DNA from: Marthasterias glacialis
Taxonomy: Eukaryota; Echinodermata; Asteroidea; Forcipulatida; Asteriidae
Length of the DNA: 64,000 nucleotides
Assembly: GCA_911728455.2 (NCBI GenBank)
Contig: OU452229.1
Location: forward strand, 7,181,854-7,245,853
Direction: 5' to 3'
This document shows positions 30,211 through 40,431 of the stretch, piece by piece. Each line of letters begins with the position of its first letter. The stretch's first letter is position 1. The notes beneath the pieces are model-generated. The model saw only the letters and a program-made list of their open reading frames with translations. It was not told the DNA's origin and did not search any database. The translations under genes and the position numbers were made by a program.

Positions 30211-32329
30211 TGTTTGTAATAATTGCATACATTCAATTAAAAAAAGAATCTGTTCGGTGAACCAACATTAAGAAATACCAAGTACAGTTTAGGCAATCCT
30301 ATTGGTTGAAAGTTGGTCACATGACTGTGTGTACCTGGTTTTAAACGGCTGATAAAGACTCGGCTGAGGTTGTTTACGACCGGTTATTCTAGTCTGGTTT
30401 CCTGCTTTAATACCCTAACACTTGAAAGCATATATATATATAGGAGTAGGCGCGGAACAGACCAACAGTCTTGAACGTCACGACAGCTAAAACCATTGCA
30501 AAGTGAGCAAGGTTTGTTGTGTCGTTCTCTGATTTTTCGAGAGTTTTTTTTTTTTTTTTTTTTTACAATAAATGGGAAATTAAGAATGGGAATAAAAGAG
30601 TGGTGACTTTGTCTCAATCGGCCGTTGAAGACCTTTCAGTGTAGCAGCCTTTGTGATAAAGGTCCGCGCCTTCGGCTCTGGCCTTCATATTACACGGGCC
30701 GCGACACTGACGGCCGATTAAACGGCCGATTAAGACCTCTTCGCCACTCTTGTATTTCTTTAGTAATTAGCGAAGTTAGAAAGTTTTAAAATGAAGAAAC
30801 GATTGTGAGTTAGAGTTTTACATGAGAGATCACTTGTGTCCCATTTCGTTTCCCCTCCTAACAAACACCATAACCATAATCCCAGTATTTTTTTAATTAA
30901 CACAGCCAAACAATTACTTTTCATTGAAATACTAATTAAATGTTTCTAAAAGTTTAACATTGAATTTGGACTTCTAGTTCAAATAATAGTTATTAATTAG
31001 TTAGCAAATAGGACTGCATTTAGTATCTGACCATGAAGAACTCTAACTAAATTTAATCAACTATTTAATATGCTGTATTGTTAATTAAAAATACAATTTC
31101 TTTTGTGATCTGACTTTTACTGGTATTACTGATCTTTAAGTTGTTGTACAAGCATGGTCAAGTGGAAATAAATAAGCTTTGCAGGCTGTTTGGTCAAGGT
31201 GTGTGGGCGGGCGAGTACTGCCCAAAAAGTACGGTACACACATACAAGTGTTGTTATCAAAGTGCTTATTTAGGCCCAGGTATAATGGGTTAGTCATGTA
31301 ATGCGTATGAATTCCCCTTACGTTACACTACCCCTTGGCCCTTAGGTTGGTGTTTAGTATTATTTAAATCCATGTTCCTATTACCCTGTGTTAACTACAA
31401 TTCCGTATTTCCACCAAACGAAAGATCTTGTTACTGTGACTCTCTAATTTTGCGTCACATCGTCTGCCCATGTTGTATGATAACAACTTTCACTTTCACT
31501 TTCACATGGAAGTGTTTCTCTTAACTGGCGGTCGGCAGATAATAGTGGCGGCAACCAGTTGAAAGAGAGACACTGACAGAGTATCTAGACCTCTTGAAAG
31601 AGTAACATTACCTCGTGAACGGGTAACATTACCACGTGAAAGAGAAATACCACCATATGAAAGAGCATCACACTGTGGCTAAGTTTGCATAATAATAACA
31701 TGTTTGCCCACACCTCACACAACCGGGAATTGACGCATCTCGATGAAGAGAAAACGACCACACCCAAAACAATTAAAATGTTGCCAGTTGATGGTGTAAA
31801 TATTTTGAAGGGACAGAATGCAATTTATTTTGAAGTTGTTCAACATTGTTTGTGCTGGTACGTTATGGACTTACCTCAAGTATATAGGGCAATAAACATA
31901 TTCTAACAAGCGTGTGAGAACTTTGACTTATAATTGGGACTTGAACCGGCAAGGACGAGACCTCAAAAATCTTATGAACTAATTAAGGTCAAAGTAATTA
32001 ATATAGATATATTGGCCTGGAAATTAACCTGCGTGCTGCCATTATGTTCTCTCTACAAAAATGATTGTGTCAGAATCGTATTTGAAAGGATTAACGCTTT
32101 GAACCCGAATTGGTGTTTGCTTGATAAACAAATCAAATGTACGGTATAATAAATACATTTTAGGTTAACCAATTAACTTTAGGTTAGCCAATACATTTTA
32201 GGTTAACCATTTATGTTTTTGTTTTTGTTTTTTTTTGGTAATCTTATATTCGAATAAATAAACAACAATACGTGTAATTTTCTTGATAAACTTTTGATCA
32301 CAACACTTGAAAAAAAAATCATACCTGAC
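30211..32329. other. Intergenic, no gene recognised
   Basis: AT-rich DNA with a T-run at about 30544-30564. There is an imperfect inverted pair around ACGGCCGATTAAACGGCCGA at about 30709-30728. Three ~20-bp direct repeats of the type CATTTTAGGTTAACCA lie at 32154-32208. No coding segment is recognised. Confidence 0.55.
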
Positions 32330-32560
32330 ATTTTCGACCGATACTTCGGTCTTCATCAGCAGGATGACACGGATGTTGAATCCGTGACCTTGCAGACACG
32401 CGATCCCAACACCGCGTCATAGACTCCTGGGAATTTGTACCGCCCCCGTCTTGGTTCAGGGAGGGTTTGTAGGCTCTGACATAGGCTGCCTCCTTCACTC
32501 TCCTTCCGAAGAATCGTGCGTCTCTGTCTAGAAAGAGACGGGGGAGTCTATGACTTATCT
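32330..32560 (-). mobile_element. Penelope-like element 3' end (C-terminal ORF fragment)
   Basis: The minus-strand frame reads RLFLDRDARFFGRRVKEAAY, then VRAYKPSLNQDGG, resembling the C-terminal, GIY-YIG-endonuclease-bearing part of Penelope-like retroelement proteins. It is followed by CTGATGAAGACCGAAGTATC. The fragment is severely 5'-truncated, as is usual for retroelement copies, and cannot be autonomous. Confidence 0.7.
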
Positions 32561-33454
32561 ACCAAAACAGATGAACTTTCAAGCTAACAATACGTGTAAA
32601 ATAAATAATCATGAAAGTACCTTAAAAACGCAAAAAATATACAAAATAATTTATGTGACAAGATTACCAATGCCTGCACTTTTTGTTTAGCTGTGTAAAT
32701 ACAAAGAGACCGTCAATAAGCGTCTCACACTACCCTCACATGATGCCTAAACAAATTATATATCATTCTTTCTCAGGTCTGGTAGCCGCGGGAACAACAA
32801 TATTTCATAGTATTTGTGGTTTTTTTCCCACGGGAAAGTAGTTTTTCAAAACAAATTATTTTATTTTATCGATGTCTTTTAACACAGGTTATAGATCAAA
32901 AAACGAACAAAGCACCGGAGCAATCGACCGATAAGGTTAAGAAATTGTCCATCGCAAAGAATTGTTTTTGCAAACTTCGTGAAGGGTGTTGCAGTTTGCA
33001 ATAATATATTGATGATAGATAGTTAACTAATTTCAGATCACTTACCGTGTTGTGATGTGTCCCATGAAAGTTGATCGTTTTCCCAACCTATAATTAAAAT
33101 ATTACTTTTCAAAAGGTTACCTATTACCGTTCTAGATCTTTCTTTTTGTCCGGGGGAGGGGGAGGGGGAAGTAAGCCCTACCCTGGGTGCTCCTCTTTGT
33201 CACCCCACGAGTTCTCCGTGAGAGGGTGTCCATAATGGCTGCACCGACATTATAATTTATACAAGCTGAGGCGTACGAGTCGGGAAAAACAAGACAAATA
33301 AATAAGTCAAAATACTTGTTTTTAGAAATTGGTATTTGTGTTTGTATCGGTGTAAAATTTCGTGCAACTCATCCCCTTTGTCCCCTTAACCAAAGAGTCA
33401 GCATAATACGCCTATACATATAAGTCGTTGTTGTACAACATATTGGCCTTTTAA

Positions 33455-33919
33455 GGTAGGGCCGTACTTTAGTAATGACCCTGAAAAGAAATTGTGTGAT
33501 TTTTATCCGAAAGCCTACTTGTCATAAAGATGGTAACGGTAGTAAGCGTCCTGCGAAATCATTTCGATTAGAAATCAATAATAAGTTTGTCTAAAAAGTA
33601 TGATTAGAAATCGATAAAAAGTACGTCAAAAATGTTTGAATCGCAAAAGATCGCCTGCAGGCGGCAACCGAAACTTCCATGATGCCCGTTTGAATGCTGC
33701 CCTAGGATACGGCCAGAGATGCGGTTTTTTCCCGCTGTCACCTCGCTAAACGTGGACGGATTCGACGTTTTTGATGAAAATACATGTTTTGTTGTTTTGT
33801 CAATAAGTATAAGGCACTGTATTTAACTGAAACTTTCCCAGGTGACTCTTTTTTATCTTCTTGATAATTTTGCCAATAAATCAGCATTACGTTGACAAAA
33901 ACCAAACGATGACCCTACC
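33455..33919. mobile_element. Candidate piggyBac-type MITE bounded by TTAA
   Basis: TTAA at 33451-33454 and 33920-33923 flank a 465-bp unit. It starts GGTAGGGCCGT and ends ATGACCCTACC, so the terminal inverted repeat GGTAGGG(C/T)C abuts a TTAA target duplication. TTAA is the piggyBac signature. The inverted repeat is short and there is no transposase, so the superfamily call is tentative. Confidence 0.6.
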
Positions 33920-34454
33920 TTAAAATATTATAATGACATATTTTTTTCTTCGTCAAACTATTTTGGTTTTAATATGTATAGACGACTAATCCGAGCAGCT
34001 CTTTCATTAGACTTGATTCAAGTTGGGTTTCGTGGTGATTGAGTCAGTAAAAATGGGTCTGAGCTTTTTGTAACATGTGCCCTGTAATGTCAATTAATTA
34101 CCAATCCACTAGATCGCAAAACCCGACTTGGTTAATTCGCCACAGGTTTACGCACGGCCTATAGGGCTCATCTACCGATTTGGGTAGCAGCCAATGAGAC
34201 AGCAGCAATCGGGGAATCGGTGCGCAATATCGCAATATCAATATGCTGGCTGCATGGCATGGATATGCAGTGTTGTTGTTTTGTACATGGACTTATTCAT
34301 TACAATTTGGGTCAACCTTAAACAATTCAAAGAATGTAGTTGTTACAGATTATTATTTATTTATTTCAATTAAGCTTCATGTTATTATACAACAACTTTA
34401 CCATACGATAGTATGTCCGTAAATATTAATACCGATTCTTTATTGTCATAATTG

Positions 34455-35132
34455 TATGTAATTTGGTAGAGATAAATTGACCTCACCCGCTTTAAAAATG
34501 AACGAGTCGTTGAAAACTAAACCGATTTCATTGGTCAGCAGATATTCAAGCTATTGCATATGCATTATGAATAACTACATATCACGCGGGGGTGCCTCCT
34601 AGCGAATTCATCATGTAAATTGGAAGAAATAAATTGACATCACCCGCTTTAAAATGAACGAGTTGTTGAAAACTAAAACGATTTCATTGGTCAGCAGATA
34701 TTCAAGCTATTGCATATGCATTATGAATAACTACATATCACGCGGGGGTGCCTCCTAGCGAATGGACCTTTCCCATGAAATATGCTAATTGCATTCACGC
34801 ATGCGTACAGACCCTGTTGGTTGGCAAACGCCATTGAAATGTGCACAAAGCAGATGCACAAAGCGCGTACGCGTCACGCGCGCATCAGTCCCATGCAAAA
34901 GGGCGCACCATTCCCAAAATTTTGCCAACCAAAATGTAAGTGCGCACGCGCGTTGTAAAATTTACATATTTCATGGGAAAGGTCTATTCATCATTTAAAT
35001 TGGTAGATATAAATTGACAACACCCGCTTTAAAAATGAACGAGTCGTTGAAAACTAAACCGATTTCATTGGTCAGCTTTGTGCGTCTGCTTTGTGCACAT
35101 TTCAAGCTATTGCATATGCATTATGAATAACT
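34455..35132. repeat. Three tandem ~150-bp repeats interrupted by a MITE
   Basis: Copies at about 34455-34606, 34610-34762 and 34990-35132 share ATAAATTGAC(C/A)TCACCCGC, AATGAACGAGT(C/T)GTTGAAAA, ATTTCATTGGTCAGCAGATA and TTGCATATGCATTATGAATA. Copies 1 and 2 also end with ACATATCACGCGGGGGTGCC. A foldback element separates copies 2 and 3, and copy 3 carries a short replaced segment (see findings). Confidence 0.88.
34764..34984. mobile_element. MITE inserted between tandem repeats
   Basis: The ends GGACCTTTCCCATGAAATATG and CATATTTCATGGGAAAGGTC are inverted repeats. Inner inverted segments TTGGTTGGCAAA and TTTTGCCAACCAA are also present. The 221-bp unit interrupts the tandem array cleanly, so it inserted after the array formed. 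Confidence 0.82.
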
Positions 35133-36052
35133 ACTCAACAAAGCGCTGAAATAAAGCCGCAATGGGTGATTGCAGCAGTGGATCGATTGTCGATTGTTCA
35201 GATGGACAGGGACATGACGAAAGTATGACTTGGGTCAAGTCTACTCGTTCATGGGCGTTTACACCACGGCAGCTATGGCCGCCGCACTTGCGCGCAGATG
35301 CACACGCACTGCAACCTCGTCCCCATGGTTTACTAAGTAAACCCTGGGATGGAAACTCCTTAATTGGACCCTGATTGGACAACGACTTTACAATATTAGC
35401 ATATGTTCCATATTCATTGTACATAGAAAAATTACACATACAGTTGGTGGCTTTATAAGCTGTTCATTTGACACGTTGACATGGCATTAATAACTACATG
35501 TAGCTGATTGAAGAAAGTGCCATTGTGTGTCAATTTCTAGCAGTTGTCAGCCCCTCCCCCACACCCAAACCAAAACTAACGCCTAACGACAACGTAATCT
35601 AATCTCTAAACTATGTCTCCAGTCTATCCGTAAACATGTCATGCTGTAAGTTGTACATTCGATTCAGTTCACTATGTAAAAAAAAGTGCACTCTACCTCC
35701 ATGCTTGGTCGCGGTATCTCAATGTTTATATTCGTTACGTTTGTTTTAACACCAACAACCAAATGTTTACCTTTGTTTAATTTCAATTTAGAAGTCAAAA
35801 CAGCCGGCGCCGGCAAAACAAACATTAAACAGGCTATTAAATCTGGTACCGGGCAACGAGACTATGACGAAGATGTGAATTTCGAAAAGCAGCCAGACTA
35901 TTCTAATTTGCTTACGTATCCAAAAGTTTTGGATATGCAAATGATCAAATACCAGTTGACATTTATTTTGAATCTTTATGTACATTTTATTTGTATGGGT
36001 CTGACAAAGTTGTCCCTTAACAATTCTCTGTTTTATCTTATTTATTATGATA

Positions 36053-36092
<40 letters not shown>

Positions 36093-36469
36093 AATTCATT
36101 CTTTTTGGTGTTTACTGAGCGGCCCGGCTTGGCCTGTCGGCGAGTAATGCACATCCCACCCGTGTTTATCTGGTATTTTATTGTCCGAGTGGTGTTGAGA
36201 CTTATTTAAAACAATAAATAACAAATACATTTTATTTATAAATTACTATTGGCTTTCCCTGCCATTTTGTTTTTCCTCCAGATTGTTTTGCTACAGATCC
36301 CCCAAGATTTTCCTGTCTGCCCGCCCAACCAAGTATATCTCCTGCATAAACAAAGTCTCTGTATATACTATCTCCGTATGTTTATGTAGATCCTTTATGA
36401 AAACGTTTTTATTGTTTGCCGGCGAATAAACTGGAATGAAATTGAAGGTAAACTATATGATTGATAATC
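35133..36469. other. Intergenic; small secreted-like open frame and A-run
   Basis: A plus-strand frame from about 35704 starts with a hydrophobic signal-like stretch (MFIFVTFVLTPTTKCLPLFN) and continues with a charged segment, then degrades near 35950. A run of about 32 A residues follows at 36057-36089. I see no family match; it may be a chance frame, a first exon or an old retrocopy. The rest is unremarkable AT-rich DNA. Confidence 0.35.
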
Positions 36470-36715
36470 TGATAGTGCAGTGTTTTTACTTTGTGTGATT
36501 CAATATGTATACGAAAAACAGACCTGTGAAAATTTGGGCTCAATCCATATTATTCTGAGTCGGGAGAGAATAGTGAAAAACAGACTTTTCAGCATGTGAA
36601 ACACATTGTCCTTTATCGATTGTTACAACCGAAATTAAAATCTGGGTCTTCAAATTCCATTTTCTCGACTTTGCCAGTATTTTGGACAGTTGGTACTTGT
36701 ATGTACTTTATACTA
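36470..36715 (+). repeat. Dispersed ~250-bp repeat, copy 4 (inverted)
   Basis: Matches 17325-17560 in the same orientation: GTGCAGTGTTTTTACTTTGT, GAGTCGGGAGAGAATAGTGA, CTTTTCAGCATGTGAAACAC and TTTCTCGACTTTGCCAGTAT. It lies about 690 bp beyond the insulin-like gene 2 stop codon. Confidence 0.7.
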
Positions 36716-37403
36716 AGCTTGCAGCCTGATACTAATAAAAAAAGAAAAAAAAGAAAAAAAAAAAAGAAAACCACCCTGCATTTTACCTGAAATTTTTAAT
36801 TGAAACCCTTATATTTGTTTTCAAGTTTGTTTTATTTTTTTTTTATTTATTTATTTTTTTTTTCGTTCTGAAAACCAATAACTTACATTTACAAAGCCAC
36901 TGTTTTGATCCCCACCCGGGCTTTCCATTGACTCCATTACCACCCCCACCCCAAGAAAAAGACCAACCATGTTTTAAGGTCATCGTTGTTTATTTACGCA
37001 TTTTAGACGGACAATAAAGCTTTACATTTTGTACAATTACAATTATTCAAACAAAATAAAGATAAATTGATCAGTTCGAGAAAATGAGAATGTTTTTATA
37101 TCTAAAGAAAGTGCTCAAAAATAATAAGCACACAAATCTCAATCGAGGTGTTTTTAAATTGTTATATTATTTTGTCTAGCAAAGACGTTTTTTTTTTTTA
37201 AATTAAATAAAAGCTTGCGTCTCGCTTCTGTTTTTGGAATTCTCTTCCACTAACAAGCTCTTGTAAGACCTATCTATAAAGATTAATAATGCATGCAGTT
37301 CAAACACTAATCCAGTTTAATAAATCAATACACATTATGTAATATACTTGTTCTTTAAATCAATTAAGTTATTAATCAGTTCTGGTTCGTTCCGGGTGTC
37401 ATC

Positions 37404-40353
37404 TTAGCATACTTCTTCGATCTCCTCCCAGTAGCAGCCTTCGTTACAGCATTCCTCTGAAAGGCTTCGTTTGTGGATGTTACGTGCTGACAAAAAGCCA
37501 TTGGCTTTGCCGCGATTCAGGAATTCTGTGGAGGGGGAAAGTCAACAACAAGTTTAAATTAAAAAATAAAATTAGCGAAAGTTAGTAAAGTAATAATGTA
37601 TGTGACGGTTGACGATTTTTAAAAAACAAATAACTATATATTGTTGTTCACACTTTTAAATTCAGAACCTTTTATTTTATACATAATATGAACACATTAC
37701 CTTTAGCTGGAAAAACAAAGATAATTCATGTGAAAAGCAAATCATTGTTGGAGTGCCAGAGGTTCACATTATTGATTGTGTAAAAAAGAGAGATTACCTG
37801 ACACATCGAGCTCTCTCTTTCTGGGCACAACTTTGCAGGTGCAGTACGCAAACTTCTTTTCACTCAAGGTCTCCCCACAGAATGTGTGTGAGGGTCCATC
37901 GAAGCGCTTTTTCCTGCATCAAAGAACAACATATGAATTCTTGGTCTTAATGATCGGTAGTATTTCTTGAACGGAAAACAATTTTTCCTTGGGTTAAATA
38001 TTGTATCATAATGGATAGTCTCATGAAACATAACGGAGATATTATGATATTAAACAATTAAAAAAGAAAAAGAAAAAAAAAGATAATGACCCCGTTTGTT
38101 TTCCCGTGGACAGACCTTGGAACTGACAAGAATAACCACAAAATGGTATAAACAGTTCTTTGGAGAATCATCAGTGACGTCTCAAGGGTTAGTAGTCAAT
38201 GAGTGGTTTATGTGGCCTGGTGGCATGGGGTTCAAAAGCAGAAGGAAGCTGGAGAGATTAAAGCTTTTTTCGTGCTTAGCAAAGCCGAATGAATATGTAT
38301 TGAAAATGTAATTCAAACAATCTGTTTAAAACCCTCGGAGCATCCACATTAATCAACAACTTAGCTGGATCCAGGAGGTTAAAAAATCGTCCACCCTGTC
38401 TTTAAGGTCAATAACCAACCCTGCAAGCCCAAAACCATTATAAATCACGGTGGGGGTGAATTGGAGTGCCAGTCAAGACTTAGACTTGTGTTATTTAGGA
38501 CCAGTGTGCGGCGCAAGTTGTTTTCACAAAGTGCATACCGCCCTGTGCCAAGGGAATACTTGGCACAGGGTCAATCAATTATTACACTGAGACAGGTGGC
38601 TGCTGTCTTTCAACACTCCTTACTCCGCAGTGGTTAGGGTCTGGCCAATGGGAGTCTACAGGCTTGTGGGGTGTACCAGGGGTGAGGTTCACATGGAATC
38701 TTGGCCTTATTGGCCCATTAAAAAAAAATTATGACCATATTTGGTAACCATTGGATTATTTTTTAACCTCCCGGCTGACACCAGGGTTAAAAAAAAAAAA
38801 ATATTTGGCTGTCTTCCTGCACGTGCACAGTGGATTCGCATAGTTACGCCACTCATGTAACAATAAACTACAAGCATTGGCTATGAAATAATTATGTGAC
38901 CCAATCTGCAAAAAAAGGGCCTTAAGTCGTGCGATAATATTTAGGGCAATGAACAGTATTTGGTCAACAATTTACAGTCATGAAAGTGGTTAATAGGTAC
39001 TTCACAAAAAAAAAACATACAAACAAACAAAAACCGAAGATTTTAAATCTCTTGGTTCACTGCACATGTTTTATAACGGCTTTTCCTCCGTCATGCATGG
39101 CATTTAAAAAAAAATGAGATTTTAATAAGTTGGGTTTATTCTCCGGTCGTAAAATGCTACAGAGGTCCAATATACATCAAGTTAAAGTTTAGAATATGGC
39201 CTCTATATCCATGTATGTAACTCCAAAAGTCAATCGGGTCATTTTGGCAGAGCCGGTCAAGTACACTATGCTAAGGTCATCACACATTGGCAGAAACGGT
39301 TTGCATACAGGCATTATGAATGTGGCCCAGAACATTAACTTACCGCGATTCGGTGACCCCAAAACGTCTAGCTCTATGTGATAATATAAAGGCAATCTTT
39401 TTCTTTGGACTTACCCCTCGCTTTTGACCTGATCAGCAAGTTGCTTACAAGAGGCTTCATCAAGTTTAGTACCTAGAGTAGAATCCACAAGACAGTAGAT
39501 GAAAAAAAGCCAGTGGGTATACCCCCCCGCCCCAAAAAACAAAAACAAACAAACAAACAAACAAACAAACAAACAGACAAACAAACAACCCAACAACCCC
39601 CAAAATAATAATCATAATAATAATAATCAAATCAATAAAACAAAACACTTTGTTATTAACAGTACTTCATAACGAAATAAATAAAATAGTAATAATGATG
39701 GTCATACTAACAACAATATTAGGCTAAATTGTGATAATTTATTATAAACGCAAGAAAAAAAATAACTTGTCATTTGAAAGTTCTTATTATTTGAAACTAT
39801 TGTAAGTTCAAACAGATAAGTGGATCGATATTTATTTTATAAGATTTTACAATTTTGTTGGTAAATTGTTTCATTGTTGATGATCTTGCATCGTACGATC
39901 ACAATAACATACAACTAGCCAAAACCATTCATAAACATCTGTAATGATTATTAACAACAATACCAAGCAACAAAATTTATCACAAATAACGAATGACATG
40001 CAACCAAATGAATTTGTTTATGCTGTATTGTCATTTTAGCCTTTTGTGAAAGACCCGCTAGCGTTGAAACGTGAGGACTTTTTTTCTTTTTCTTTTTCTT
40101 TTTTAATACCACAGGTCCGCCAATGTTATTTTCTCAAATAAATGTTCAACAGAGCAAAAAGAGAACCATCGAGGCAAAAAGAGGGGGAAAATACCCACTG
40201 AGTAAAAATTAAAACAATTACAAATCTACCGACAAAGTTGCCCCATTTCTTCTTTTGAATTTTCTCCCATTTGACTCTCTATAATAACTTACCAGCAATG
40301 CTGACTGCCAGGCAGATGCTAAGCAGCAGAAGTGCAGCCACGCAGTGATTCAT
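37404..40353 (-). CDS. Insulin/relaxin-family preprohormone, paralogue 2 (four coding exons)
   Basis: Exons on the minus strand are 40293-40353, 39415-39472, 37798-37913 and 37404-37525. All introns are GT-AG, in phases 1, 2 and 1, giving 118 aa. Exon 1 is a signal peptide (MNHCVAALLLLSICLAVSIA). Exon 2 encodes TKLDEASCKQLADQVKSE with one cysteine. Exon 3 begins with a KKR site, then the B chain containing FCGETLSEKKFAYCTCKV (CG, C-x11-C, then C two residues later), then an RKR site. Exon 4 finishes the C-peptide, has a KR site, and gives the A chain SLSEECCNEGCYWEEIEEVC with CC-x3-C-x8-C, ending at the stop. The A-chain start SLSEECC is shared with paralogue 1. The dibasic sites predict a secreted hormone in separate N, B, C and A segments. 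The eight-Cys pattern is identical to paralogue 1. Orthology to a named echinoderm insulin-related peptide is not settled. Confidence 0.9.
39538..39592. repeat. (CAAA)n microsatellite
   Basis: Tandem CAAA units just upstream (in gene sense) of exon 2 of insulin-like gene 2, in its first intron. The repeating Val-Cys-Leu-Phe frame on the minus strand is an artefact. Confidence 0.92.
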
Positions 40354-40410
40354 GATGACAACGACGGAGCAGGGAACTAGCACCGATACAAACCAACTGC
40401 GCAAAGTCAG

Positions 40411-40417
40411 CTTTATA
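40411..40417 (-). promoter_or_regulatory. TATA box of insulin-like gene 2
   Basis: The minus strand reads TATAAAG within CTTTATAAAG, 58 bp upstream of the start codon at 40353. A second TATAAGG lies about 15 bp farther upstream (about 40425-40431). Spacing matches that of gene 1. Confidence 0.6.
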
Positions 40418-40431
40418 AAGATCCTTATAAA

